Shown in pieces: positions 24,195 through 35,718 of a stretch of 64,000 nucleotides of DNA. The translations under genes and the position numbers were made by a program. Source of the DNA: Palaemon carinicauda (lineage: Eukaryota > Arthropoda > Malacostraca > Decapoda > Palaemonidae); contig NC_090751.1 of the NCBI RefSeq assembly GCF_036898095.1, positions 89,500,883 to 89,564,882 on the forward strand, read 5' to 3'. How positions within the stretch are numbered: the first letter of the stretch is position 1; each line of letters opens with the position of its first letter. The notes beneath the pieces were generated by a model. It saw only the letters and a program-made list of their open reading frames with translations, had not been told where the DNA came from and made no database searches.

Positions 24195-24251
24195 TTACTC
24201 TTAAAGTACTTATTGTCCCTACCAGTTTCATCCGTATCTAAACCAACTGCT

Positions 24252-24910
24252 TCAATGTTTGAAATTTTGCAAGAAGAAGAAAGAACTGAATCCTTTCTCT
24301 GATGGAAGAATCTGTAAAGGAATTGTTGCTATTATCATTCCCAAATATAGAATCTTCTTTGTTGGAACCAGTAGTGATGTCTTCAAATTGACCAGGATCC
24401 CCAGTCGATCCAGTAATCTATGCAACCACATTTGATGAACCTGCATTCTTTTCAATGAATTGCTTAAAAATAACATCGTCCAGGTATAAAAGAACTCTTG
24501 GCCCTAGAATCCTTTACAATTTTGAAATGTGGTCATCATTCTAGTGAACACTTGAGGGGGCTTCCTGAGACTGAAACAAAAGCACTTGAATTGGTAAACC
24601 TCTTGCCTTTGGTGAAAAGAAAGTATTTCCTCAAATTGAGGTGAATCGGAATGTGAAAATAGGCATCCGAGAGGTCTATTGAAAACGTCCAAATTTTTTT
24701 AGGGTGATTCCATTGAAAACTTTTGGAGAGCTGTAAACTTGTTGAGGGACAAGACACTTGGAACCGGCAGGAATGTTATAGTGTTCTCCAATAAGATACT
24801 CCAGTTGACAATTCTTAACAGAATGCCTACTAGAGCAGAATCCTTATATGCTACCACTGGTTTAAAAAGAATGCCTTGGTGGCAATTCTATGGAAATTGA
24901 AGCTGTTGCC
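24252..24910 (-). pseudogene. Copy G reverse transcriptase, degenerate
   Basis: Minus-strand frames read IWTFSIDLSDAYFHIPIHLN, then (in another frame) PPQVFTRMMTTF, LLYLDDVIF near 24490-24465, and LGILVNLKTSLLVPTKKILY with LGM. The YLDD box is intact. Frames shift at least three times. It is about 40-50% similar by eye to copies D and E, so it belongs to a different subfamily. Confidence 0.7.
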
Positions 24911-25047
24911 TTTAAGTGAAAATTTGGTTATTCTTAGAAAAAGACTCAAAGCATCAATTTGAATCCTGGTATCCACTTGAGCAGAACTACTTTATAATTT
25001 AAAAAAAAAAAAAATCTAAAACATCTCGACAGAAAGGAAGAGATTAA

Positions 25048-25925
25048 CCTGTTAAGCGTCACCCACGTGATAAACCGTTCACCACGATCTACTCGGTACC
25101 GCCTTCAACTGCATATTCCGTTCATGACTTTAACTGCCTTTTTCAAGTCTTCAGTCTCGTGATAATACGTTTACTTGTATAGTAAGTATAGGATCACCAC
25201 TTGGCAACACTTTCAGCATATGGGAGCTGTAAATAGAAACTTTTATGATGTCTGGCAACTATTTTTCTGAAGGTAGCTTAATGTTAGAAAACTGGTTTCC
25301 TCTTAGTGCGCTAAGGGCGTTCATGCGGAAAAGGTTTTTTGTTGTTCCTTTTGCAATAAGCGGTCTAAAGACGAAGGTTATTTCTTTAGATGAAATAAAT
25401 GATATTCTTGTTGAGGAATTTGATAATGAAAACCTGTTTGATGAGAGCACTAGTTCTGAATCTTCCAGTGATGAGGATATTGAAGAAACAAAGTTTTCTT
25501 TCGATGCCGAGAGCAAAAATGACTTCTCATTGCCGAATGACCGGACAACAAGATTTCACAAAACTATATGGGAAAGGAAACGCCGAGAGAGAGAGAGAGA
25601 GTGAGAGTGAGTGTGAGTGTGAGTGTGAGTGAGTTTGCTTTTGTTGTTGATCCTGGCGTAAGATTTACGATTGAGGATAAAAAGAAACCAGTAGAATATT
25701 CTGTATTATGTAGCCTTTAAGAAATGAAATAGTACTATTAATTGGTTTTTTTTTACTCAACCATTCCAATAAAATCCTACTTTTAACTATAAATACGATT
25801 TATATGCATAAAAAAATATTATATTAACTTTAAAATTATCATAAGTGAAATGACCCGCTCAGAGCAAAAAAAGCGTGACGGTACGTTAGCGGTAACCTGG
25901 TCTAAGTGCCCCCCACTTAACAGGG
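25048..25925 (+). mobile_element. 878-bp internally deleted piggyBac derivative
   Basis: Flanked by TTAA at 25044-25047 and 25926-25929. The left end reads CCTGTTAAGCGTCACCC; the reverse-complemented right end reads CCCTGTTAAGTGGGGGGC, so the first ten bases pair with one indel. It carries one open frame (25245-25604) that resembles the acidic N-terminal region of piggyBac transposases. The catalytic part is missing, so it would need an enzyme in trans. Confidence 0.75.
25245..25604 (+). pseudogene. N-terminal fragment of a piggyBac-type transposase
   Basis: 119-codon frame. Central part: SLDEINDILVEEFDNENL, then FDESTSSESSSDEDIEETKF, an acidic Ser-rich region typical of the N-terminus of piggyBac transposases. 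It then runs into a (GA)n/(GTGA)n tract at about 25583-25630 that encodes RERERE. The DDD catalytic core and zinc finger are absent. The assignment leans on the TTAA-flanked element around it. Confidence 0.5.
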
Positions 25926-26116
25926 TTAATGGAAGTTTTTACACCAAAGAGTCTTCACCACAAAACATATACAGGCTGATAAAGCCTTGGAACCCGTCTG
26001 AAAGTTTTATCTAAACAGGTCAGATAATCTAAAATTAAATAAAAATCCTCATAGCTGAAAACTTCTCTTCTATAAGACTAAAAAATTCATTAACTCCTAA
26101 TATAGAATCTCTATCC

Positions 26117-26196
26117 TTAATTGTGGTGAGCAGTTCCTCGCTTCATGTTGGTGAAAGAAACGTAAACAAAATCACGGCGTTTGATTTCATCAGCTG

Positions 26197-26243
<47 letters not shown>

Positions 26244-26406
26244 CTCTCTCTCATTGTATTAACCATGCTTTATTACATTTAATAATCTTGAATTAACATC
26301 ACTATATCATTAATTGTGGTGAGCTATTCCTTGCTTCATGTTGATTGAAAGAAACGTAAACAAAAAACACTGCAGTTGATATCTTTCTCTCTTTCTATCT
26401 TTCTCA
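26117..26406. repeat. Diverged direct repeat with (CT)n tract
   Basis: A segment beginning TTAATTGTGGTGAGC and containing GAAAGAAACGTAAACAAAA occurs at 26117 and again at 26310, 193 bp apart. Each copy is followed by a CT-rich tract (26199-26252 almost pure, and about 26384-26405 impure). This is an old tandem duplication or a dimeric CT-anchored repeat. Confidence 0.7.
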
Positions 26407-27210
26407 GGTGCCATACAATACATACATATTTCAAAAGAAATCAAAATATTTGTTTCCTTATAAATAGTCAATTAAATACGTAAAAAAATAGACCCCACAT
26501 AAATCCATTTTCAGTCTTAGCTTAAAACATTGCTCCTTGATTTCGTTAGCAGACCCATTATTTTAGGAAACAAAATTATTGCATTCTAGAAAGTCATGAT
26601 TTTCAAAAACTTAATTGTGCTTTATTAAACCATTTTTGTACTTTTTTCAATATTGGGTTCATTTTAACAATCTAGTATGACGGACCTTTTTTTTTTCTTT
26701 TTACTTTTGGCTGTAATCATCTGATCTCTAGCTGCTGCTCTTGAGATTATTCCTTAACTTGTTCAAAACATCTTTATAAAGAATATTACTTTAGCGCCAA
26801 TATGTTCTCACTCCCTAACGTATAAAATCTCGTTTCTTAAAAATTCTCTTTTAAATACTACACAAAGAATGAATTTATACTTTTACTGAAATCTGTTCAA
26901 TAGTAAGCGTAGCTGAAAACACATCATTCGATTTTGGAAGCTGATAACACATCATTCGATTTTGCAGCTGATCTCTAGTTTTTACGGACAACACAAAAAG
27001 TCTAAAGCAATCCAGATTACAGTATCTGATATTAACTAAGCTTCATTTAATTACCTTTGTGCATTTCTATCATCAATTTAAGGTATATTTTAACAACTGC
27101 AATTACTGACTTATTTTGGGTTTGTCATCGAGTGATTTCAAGGTAACAACAGTATCGACAATATGCTGCACATACAATTAACAGAATGTTGTTTATATAA
27201 TTTCCTAACA
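26407..27210. other. Intronic AT-rich DNA, nothing coding
   Basis: No coding similarity. The only structure seen is a short tandem duplication of AACACATCATTCGATTTTG at about 26918-26965. Confidence 0.6.
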
Positions 27211-27214
27211 CATA

Positions 27215-27525
27215 CAGGATTATTTGCCGATTTCTAATTCGTAGGCTTCATGTATTTTCTTCTTTGGTAATTGTTAATCTGGTGATGTACAGTATTATTT
27301 GTTGATTTCTAAGGTCATTTTCTCAATTTGACTTGCGCTTTTTGATATTACACTGCAATTTTGGGTAGTGTTCTCTGATGATTTTTAATACTACAGAGTA
27401 CTGTATTACAGGGTATTGGCTGATTTCTAATTCAAACTTTCACATTATGAATTGCACTATTTAACATTAAGCTTTACAGGGCATTTGGCCATTTCTAACT
27501 AAATTTCTCATTTTGACTTGAGTCG
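27215..27525. repeat. Degenerate tandem repeat, about four units
   Basis: A unit of the form TATTTG(C/T)(C/T)GATTTCTAA followed by TTT.TCA.TTTGACTTG and a purine-poor linker recurs near 27220, 27292, 27410 and 27480. Spacing is 70-118 bp with considerable divergence. No coding potential. Confidence 0.5.
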
Positions 27526-28965
27526 GTTGCCGTCACACACAACTGCGTACAGTTACGCTCATGACTGTGGTGCCACTGCACTCCTAGAGATTGTTTTTAA
27601 ACAAATAACGGACTGTTAAAAAAACCTGTCATAACTTTGAAGTGTTATTAAATGAAGCGTCGCTAAATGAGGAATACCTTTAAAGCTGTTTTACACATAA
27701 AATCAATGTTTTACTATTATATACAGTAAAATTATATAAAGATTTCTGAACAAATTTTCTATACCCAATTCACAATGAATAGGAAGGTTTTTTTTTTTCA
27801 AAGAAAAAGTACAGTACATATATTTTACCATAGATAACAGGCGCTGTGTTTTTATGTTGTTTATAGTAAAATAATGTACAATAGAAAATAAAACTTATTA
27901 TCAGGTTGTAATCAGCAGTAAAACAAATAAAAAGTGGAAACGTATGTTGTCATGGATTGTGCGCTTGTACATCCGACGGTGACAAAGCTCATATTTAGCT
28001 ACTTAGGGGGAATCCAATTCCTCCTAGTGAAGGGGTTAAAGATTGGTTTTCCATTCGTTTTATTCTTAGGTAATGCACTAGAATGTCCACTGTTGTTTTT
28101 TTTTTGTTTTTTTTTTCAACTAACACAACTTCTCTACAACCAGTGAATCAAAGCACTGTGAGTATGTTTAAGGGATATGTTATTAAAGCAACACCATCAT
28201 TTTGTATGTTGATACTGATGAATGCAAAACACACACAAGCATCCTGAAAGAAATTCAACATTTTAGATTAGATTAATAATAAGAATTGTGTAGCAAAAGT
28301 GTATGAAGCGAATATGGGAAGGATGGTTTGAAGGCTTCAAGAAATATTGTGCTTGTGGAGAAATTATTAGATAGCACTACTTGGCAAATTGTTAGTTGGA
28401 AGATAGCAAGATAGTCAATAGCATTGATTTATTCAGGCTGAGGAACTGACAAATCAAAAACTTTTAAATTGAAGGCGATAGAAAAAAATGGTGGTAATAT
28501 AGTAGAAAAAAATATGGATATTTAAAGAAATTAGTATTTTTTTGGATGAGCCAGAATGAAAGTTCACTATGCAATAGATTTATAACCTTCTTTCCAAAAC
28601 ATCATCTACCCATCACATCCAAATATTTTTTTCATATGATCATATAGGATTTCTCTTACTATTATACGCTCTGACTGTGACACTTCATTCATTGCATCTT
28701 ATAACGTTTCTGAATTAGTTTCTTGTTTTGTGCTTTCTATTCTCTCCACGAATCATTTTCATCTTTAATGCATCATGTTTTATCATCGATGATCATTTTG
28801 GATATTCCATCTTATCGCGTTTTGCCTCCTTTCCACCAGATTTTTTGTGGCACTACCTGTTGTTCTTAAACTTGCTCTCTTAAATCTCGCCTTTTCTACC
28901 CAGCAAATGTGCAATATTATTTTTTTCTTTTTCATTTTAGCTTTCATCTCAACTGCTACTTTTTC
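27526..28965. other. Intronic AT-rich DNA, nothing recognised
   Basis: Small frames at 27934-28146 and 28847-29038 are low-complexity (poly-T encoded Phe runs) and unsupported. A GGGGTTAA motif near 28033 resembles an element end, but I found no partner. Confidence 0.55.
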
Positions 28966-29717
28966 TTTTCAATATTTCAACATTAATTTTCATTATTCTT
29001 ATTGCGCTTGCTTTATATCTGGAATGATTTTCAGCTAGTGGAATAACCATTCCACTGCAACTATCATCAGAGTAAACATTTTAATTTGCATACTATTTGA
29101 ATTAGACCTAACGTAATTGTACGAAATAAGAGATTTTTTTTTTTTTATTTTTGGTCGTCTAGTTATTCTAGCTAAAAAAAAAATTCCATTTCCAAAGTCA
29201 GAATTGTTTAAGAATTTTCAATATAAGCAATTTATTAAAGTAAGAAATTTTTCAAATTGTAAAATCATGTTGAACTAAAGTTTTTATTGAAGCTGAACCT
29301 CTGCCATGGTTAAACAGTCTACCTCTGCCTTCGATCAATAATTTTCAATATTTCAACATTAATTTTCATTATTCTTATTGCGCTTGCTTTATATCTGGAA
29401 TGATTTTCAGCTAGTGGAATAACCATTCCACTGCAACTATCATCAGAGTAAACATTTTAATTTGCATACTATTTGAATTAGACCTAACGTAATTGTACGA
29501 AATAAGAGATTTTTTTTTTTTTATTTTTGGTCGTCTAGTTATTCTAGCTAAAAAAAAAATTCCATTTCCAAAGTCAGAATTGTTTAAGAATTTTCAATAT
29601 AAGCAATTTATTAAAGTAAGAAATTTTTCAAATTGTAAAATCATGTTGAACTAAAGTTTTTATTGAAGCTGAACCTCTGCCATGGTTAAACAGTCTACCT
29701 CTGCCTTCGATCAATAA
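28966..29717. repeat. Near-perfect tandem duplication, two 376-bp units
   Basis: Units at 28966-29341 and 29342-29717 begin TTTTCAATATTTCAACATT and end TTCGATCAATA. By eye they agree base for base over the compared lines, including an 11-T run and a run of nine A. That means a very recent event or an assembly duplicate. The units contain no recognisable gene. Confidence 0.9.
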
Positions 29718-31053
29718 AAAACAATTTTTTACCCAGATCTAACTTAACCAAAGAATAATAGTTTGGTAAAGCTTCTGTAAATGTCGAAAGCAGATAAAAA
29801 AAGATAACCCTTTTTCAGAAGTAAGAGATTATTATTAAAACTGTCATAACCACTTGAAACCTTGGACATTAGCAAGGGTTAAACAATATTTCTGCATTTT
29901 GGCCAACACATTGGCCACAATTTTAACTTGAGGACATTAGCTATTGTCATTTCCCTGTCTGGTTTAGTTTGAATTTGATAGTCCTGCATCCTAAATGGTT
30001 ACACCAGACATTTTGGCAACTATTTAACGAGCTATAAAAGCTGAACCATTATCATCATTTAGCAATGTTTACCTTGCTTGTGTATTATTCGAACCTCAAC
30101 AGGTTATAGCGGAGTATAAGCGTTGGTTAAATTTTGCTCCAGTGAAACATTAATATTTAACTTTCATTGACTTGTGCTCTGCCAGTTCCCAACAATGTAT
30201 ACATCTTTTACATTGGAGGTGAGTTAATGCCATAGTGGTAGTGTGTTTAATATTTTTGTTTAAGAATTTAATAGTTTGGAAGTCATTTCACACACATACA
30301 CACATATGTATATACAGTATATTATAAATATAAATAATTCACTGATGTATTAACTACAATAGTCTTTGTGTAAGACTATTGCAAAATGAATGAAATTACT
30401 TTACCAGTACACCACTAGTTGTAGTAATCTGCTTTATTTAGTGTACACTTGAGATTTTAGATTATTTTATTAGAACCAAGAAGAAAAAGCTAGAAAAATA
30501 ATTTGATGGCTAGAATAAGAAATACAGTACAAAGTATAGACATACATTTTTCAGTTTGTGCATAATAGGGTCTTTTGATAGTTTTTTCCTGAGTGTACCT
30601 TTCACTCTTCCCTGCCTACCGTAATGCAGTATGACGGGGCACCAGTTGTAAGTACAGTACCTCTATGTAGTGCACACTAGATTAAAAGAGTATATTTTGG
30701 ACAGTGTTTTCATCCAAAGATGGTATTTTTTTTATAGTCAATTTTTTGAGAGGTGGTATAACTCTGCACCTGATATATTTCATAAGGTCTGTAACTGATA
30801 CTTTTCATGACGACTTCTTTATTAGTCATTTGGTCATGCTTTTTCATGCTTAGTTTAAATTTTGCAATGTTGTGGTCAGTTTAGTAAAATTCTAATTACT
30901 GTAATGGACTTCTGTGGAATGGCATAACTTATATTAAAGAATTGAATCTCATTAGAAAGTTGTTCCAGAAATCTCAGAAGGTGGTGATATCTATCCTAAT
31001 CACAATATTTTGGCACATGAGTTGTGGTTACTTTTGAGCTTCATTGAGAACTC
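29718..31053. other. Intronic AT-rich DNA, nothing recognised
   Basis: No frame, element end or tandem structure could be supported. A short (CA/TA) stretch lies near 30290-30320. Confidence 0.55.
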
Positions 31054-31065
31054 TAACCAGAAGTA

Positions 31066-31141
31066 CATACATACATATACCAAGGCCCTTCCCCCAATTT
31101 TGGGGGGTAGCCGACATCAACAAAGAAACAAAAACAAAAAG
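31066..31141 (-). mobile_element. 76-bp 3'-end fragment of the RTE-like LINE
   Basis: Reverse complement of the 3' terminus of the LINE at 45560-45630: TTGATGTCGGCTACCCCCCA, then AAATTGGGGG, CCTTGGTATATGTATGTATGT. It is flanked by a 12-bp direct repeat TAACCAGAAGTA at 31054-31065 and 31142-31153. A severely 5'-truncated copy with target-site duplication is the signature of target-primed reverse transcription. Confidence 0.9.
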
Positions 31142-31153
31142 TAACCAGAAGTA

Positions 31154-33536
31154 ATTTAGTTCATTCCTATTGAGAAACTATAGATCATTCATCACAAGTG
31201 TAAAAGTAAAAGAGGACAGTACTGTAGAATCATCTTGAGGACAGTTTGAATAAAATGTAAGTGAGGTTTTAAAAATGTAAAGTACTTTTATCTGAGAAAA
31301 GGCAGATATTGTGTAACTTTACTAACCTTGATGATCAAGAATCCATTGAAAAATTCACATACTCAAGACTACGATGCTAAATTTTATATCATCAAAATTT
31401 GCTCCAAAATCTAGGAATTTGTTTGGCAATATAGTTCTAGGAAGAATATATACAGTAAACTAATGCTAACTTGTAAATATATTACTAATGTCTTCAGCAT
31501 TGGCGTTCATACATTTTTGCACAACTTTTAAAGCTACATAACCCAATTAACCAGAAATATGACCTGCCTTGATGAAAACTATGGAATGGACCTTTCCAAA
31601 CACACAGAATTGATCTCACTGTCTGTCCTGCTTATTTTATGAAAACAGAACTGAATCTAATTGATATATCTTTGCAATTAAGATATAGTGATTATGATGA
31701 TTATGATGTCATCTAAGATGAATCGGTAAAGGACATACATTTTGCCTGAATTGTGTAACTTTGAGAAAAAAATGTCAACCATGGCATCCCACTTCTTAAT
31801 GGACAAAGCTTTGAATTCATGCTATAAGTTATGTCCTTCATCTTGACCCTCTTGAAACACAACTCCTCCCCCCCTTTATTTGATTTTTATGCAATGAACC
31901 TTATCTTTTTGAAACTTTTTAAAATTTGCATGTTAGTTTACACTTGTAAAATACAAATTTCAAAATATTTCTTAATGGTTGGTAGCCATTTGCATCAAAC
32001 TAAAGAATTAAAGTAGACAGTACAGTACAGCCAACCTCCACCATACGAACTAAATTGATAAACTTCTGACATTATGAATGTGTAAAAATAATTGAAAGAT
32101 TAAAATTTGTAAAAGATTACAAGTTATGAACGGAGATTTCCTGTTAATCTCAGTTGATTAGTGTCAGTCATTGACAGTATTTTTTTAGTTTGTTCATACT
32201 CTTAATAAAAACTGTAACCGATAATTATTTTTTTGGCCAACATTCACCACATAAATATGGGTATACAGTATGGGACAAAAATGTAATAATCAATAAAAAG
32301 AATGGTGTATTGTAAAGGTAAATGATACGATACTAAATGAGCCTCTATTATCTTGATAATAGCTACCTGTGGGATACGAATAAATACTCTTCTAAATTAT
32401 CGCCAAACAAACAGATACCTTATCATTAAAAAGCAATAAGCTTTGAAACAGGAAATATACAATAAGTTGATCAAAACATAGCAGTAATAGGCAGTTTGAT
32501 TACCGTAGGCCATCTGTTCAACCTTCACAGTACAGTTACTTGCTAAATGCTTTTTCTTTAATTGAATGTAAAACTTTCCTTTAATTTGACATTAGGTAAT
32601 TCTAAATAGATTTTGCTTTAAATAACTTTTTTGATTTATGTTAATTCACTACTATATGAAAAAAATGCTGTTGCTTGGAATGACTGTCTACAGATAAAAA
32701 TACATCAAGAATGCGTAATGATGCGAGAAATTTTTTTGAAAGGTTGGTCATTTAAAGAGGGAAATAAAATGCAGTGCATTTTTTTTTTTTTTTTTAAATT
32801 TTACATATTTAGAATAAATATTTATGTTGCTTATGTTGATCAGTATACTGTACATAGACACTTGTGAGAGTTAAGGTGATCAACTGACTGAAAACTTTAT
32901 AAGAAAAACTTGAAATTGATGGTTGGTAAAATTTGAAACAAAATCAATAAGTACTGTAGATTGCGGTATAAAATACCAAGTCAATTTTTACCCACAAACA
33001 GGAATTCCTAATCATATCTGGTTAGCTAGCAATAACATGATCAGCTGATTGGAAGATGAGTTGAAAGTTGTTTAACTCTAGTAATGATAGACTAGTGAAC
33101 TTTTCACTTTCAAAATGTACTCTTAAGAATTCATCTGGTTTGATGGTGGTTGGATACTGAAGCTCCTTGAGCATTTAGTTTTCTTAGTATCGGATCTTGT
33201 CAATTTATTTTTACTTTAATTTTAATATTAGTAGCATTGCATCCTAGTCTAAGTATGCTTAAGTAGCTGTATGTAATAGATTAGTATTTTGTCTAGATTT
33301 AAGTAGTTTTAATAAACCTTATTGTAATTCTAAGTAAAGTAAGCTGGTAATCATTTTAGTTTAAGTTTAGATTTTTATCCATATACTTTCCTCAAAAATA
33401 TAAACTTTATATAATTCTTTTTAATATTCTCCTGATAAAGTTATACTAGTTATCATGCAAGAAACTCTGGAGACATTCATTTATTTGAAACCAATAGTTG
33501 ACGCTCTGTCACTGAAAATAAGTATTTCTGTTACAG
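31154..33536. other. Intronic AT-rich DNA, nothing recognised
   Basis: No supported coding region or element. Small frames at 31831-32016 and 32631-32867 lack any family resemblance. It ends with the acceptor TTTCTGTTACAG at 33536. Confidence 0.6.
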
Positions 33537-33587
33537 AAGTACTCTTCAGGAACTGATGGACGAAGCTTACTTAGAGCATGATGCTTA
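33537..33587 (+). CDS. TBC1D5: TBC1D5 exon: YLEHDAY block
   Basis: 51 nt. It completes the glutamate codon left by the previous exon, then encodes STLQELMDEAYLEHDA and the first two bases of the next tyrosine. The EYLEHDAY-like block is a strong TBC1D5 signature. Donor TA|GTGAGT. It lies 18.8 kb downstream of the preceding exon. Confidence 0.9.
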
Positions 33588-34124
33588 GTGAGTACAGTGG
33601 GTTTTTGTAAGTTGTTGGTGGTACTCTGATTGTTATTTGCTTCATTTTTATGATGGATTTGCTAAGCTACTTTTTAAGACATGATGCATTTGGTGATAAA
33701 TATCTCGGATTGGAATAATTGATCATAAACTGCTCTTCAGTTTAACTCAGAATCACATGAAATTACATTGTTAATTGTGGATTACATGGCTTTTGTTACT
33801 TAACAGACTTTGTTCCATATTAGAATGCTAGACCCTAAAGGATTCAGTGAGATGAGGAGCTATTGTATTTCACTGATTAAAAGGACACTAGGGAATGCTG
33901 TAGTGTAATAGTGGAAAATAGTGTTACACTTTTTTTCATCATTATTTGCATACTTTACCAGTTTAACATTAGACAAGTTTTTTTCAATGCATATTGAATT
34001 CTAACCGAAATCAGGAGCTTCGAAAACACACGCACACACACTTTTGTTCAGAGGAATTTTTCAGTACTGCCCGCTTGCTTTAGTCTTAGATGAGATTCTT
34101 TTCATGTTAAATGTATTGTTGCAG

Positions 34125-34242
34125 CTGTTTGTTTGAGGGGGTCATGAAAGGTCTGGAGCCATGGTACATAGTTTGTGAACACATGCAGCAGCCAGATCCT
34201 CGCTCTAATATCATAAATGCTCAGCCATTTGCACGACCACAG
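34125..34242 (+). CDS. TBC1D5: TBC1D5 exon: EPWY block
   Basis: 118 nt, acceptor TTGTTGCAG, donor CAG|GTTTGA. It encodes CLFEGVMKGLEPWYIVCEHM, then QQPDPRSNIINAQPFARPQ. The EPW and PFARPQ blocks are conserved in TBC1D5. Phases match both neighbours. Confidence 0.92.
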
Positions 34243-34392
34243 GTTTGAACTGTATTTACGTTTTCTAAAACTTTGAAACTGATGCAATCTTACAAGTAGT
34301 AGCTTCTATGCAGTTTTTTGAAAGCCACTTTGCTGTAATAAATGGTTGTTTGTTTCTTTATGTGCTATTAATTTGATTTTTTCTCATTTTAG

Positions 34393-34520
34393 GATATAGG
34401 ACCAACCAATTTATTAGTTCAAAAATTAACAAGTATCCATGACAACTTACTGCAGCGCCATGACGTGGCTTTGTATAATCATCTTGCACGTTTGGAGATT
34501 CCTCCACAAATATATGGAAT
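34393..34520 (+). CDS. TBC1D5: TBC1D5 exon: DIGPTNLLVQK block
   Basis: 128 nt, acceptor CATTTTAG, donor AT|GTGAGT. It encodes DIGPTNLLVQKLTSIHDNLL, then QRHDVALYNHLARLEIPPQI and YG. It is the helical part of the TBC domain just before the RWVRLLFGREFPL block. Confidence 0.93.
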
Positions 34521-34710
34521 GTGAGTTACTTTATTATTGTTCTCTTTGGCTTTGCATTTTGTGCAAGTGAAGTTTTATGATATTTTTATGCTAAAACCTT
34601 TAGTTTGTGTGATTTTCTATTTAAAGATTACACCAGTATGTCTTGAAAAATTTTTATGCATTCATAATTATTTAATAAAGAAAAAGTATTTGTATATCTC
34701 TATTTTACAG

Positions 34711-34856
34711 TCGATGGGTACGGTTACTGTTTGGAAGGGAGTTTCCTTTGCACGATCTATTGAATGTTTGGGATGCAATTTTTGCTGACTGCCAGGCAAC
34801 ATTCCCTCTTGTAGATTTCCTCACTGTGGCCATGTTGTCTTTCATCCGGGAACCTT
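34711..34856 (+). CDS. TBC1D5: TBC1D5 exon: RWVRLLFGREFPL block
   Basis: 146 nt, acceptor CTATTTTACAG, donor T|GTGAGT. It encodes RWVRLLFGREFPLHDLLNVW, then DAIFADCQATFPLVDFLTVA and MLSFIREP. This is the most conserved C-terminal half of the TBC domain and the clearest evidence for the gene identity. Confidence 0.95.
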
Positions 34857-35157
34857 GTGAGTAGATACTACAAGTATAATAATTTTGTCTCGATTTTCAT
34901 GGTATGAAGGTTTCATAAATATCAATTATTTATTAGAAGGCCACCTGGAATGAATAAAGGGCAATATTATTTTCTAGTGCTTTCTGTATTCATTGATCTT
35001 TATCAATTTGTTTATGGGCCTTGTATGGGCCATTTTCACTTTTGATGGTAAGTAATGAATTGAAATATAAAGGTAAATGTATCAAGATTCATTTGAAAGT
35101 ATATGTCATATCAAGAGCAATGCTGATTTAAACCATTACTCTTATCACTATTTCCAG

Positions 35158-35264
35158 TACTTGGAGGAGATTACACTACGTGCTTGAACTTCCTGATGCG
35201 TTATCCTGCATCAGCAGACGTGCAGTACATAATAATGCTGGCATTACATCTACGGAATCCCAAA
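35158..35264 (+). CDS. TBC1D5: TBC1D5 exon: end of TBC domain
   Basis: 107 nt, acceptor CACTATTTCCAG, donor AAA|GTAAGG. It encodes LGGDYTTCLNFLMRYPASAD, then VQYIIMLALHLRNPK, matching the end of the TBC1D5 domain. DIRS copy D begins only about 90 bp downstream, in the next intron. Confidence 0.93.
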
Positions 35265-35718
35265 GTAAGGGTTAATTTATTTGTCATTAAAGTGGTCAGA
35301 TTACAGTACATGGCCATAAATGTAGGAAAAATCAAAAGTTATAAGAAACTTTATTTGTTCCAACACAGAGTACTTACCTCGAACTACTTTCTTAGGAGGA
35401 TCTGGGATCTCCTCCCTTACCGACCAAGAATTTTGCGTAGTTCCCCCTCTCTCCGTTACCTTGTCGGGGCGCTCCCGGGCGGATGGATACTCGCCCTGAG
35501 ACGACCCGGGGTGCGCTGCTAGGTCTGAGTCGTCAGTAAGCGTCTGGTCGTGGCGTAGATCTCATCTCGCCGCTCTCTCTCACTTATCCCGTCCGATCCG
35601 CCTTTGTGTACCAAGTGTTCCATTGTGTTCCCCATCCTTTGTGCACCACATGTTCCCTTTGTGTTCCTTTTCCTTTCCTTGGGTTACTTGTGTTGCTTGC
35701 GTGTTCCGGTTTTCCATT

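Larger units (their letters stand above)
21300..25043 (-). mobile_element. DIRS-like retrotransposon copy G, antisense, decayed
   Basis: Reading from high to low coordinates are an RT (24757-24252), RNase H-like (23288-23058), Dam-like remnant (22859-22640) and tyrosine recombinase (about 22310-21900). An ICR-like palindrome lies at about 21548-21592 (GAAATAACAAATTT, spacer TATTAT, AAATTGTTTATTTC). A PIF/Harbinger-like element is inserted at 23469-24194, and a piggyBac derivative (25048-25925) lies at or near its 5' part. The true 5' limit is not seen and could extend to about 26.1 kb. It is the only DIRS copy antisense to TBC1D5. Confidence 0.68.

Noticed and set aside
27934..28146. Small frame next to a GGGGTTAA motif, possible end of a TTAA element
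   Set aside because: No matching TTAACCCC end found within several hundred bases upstream, and the frame ends in poly-T encoded residues.
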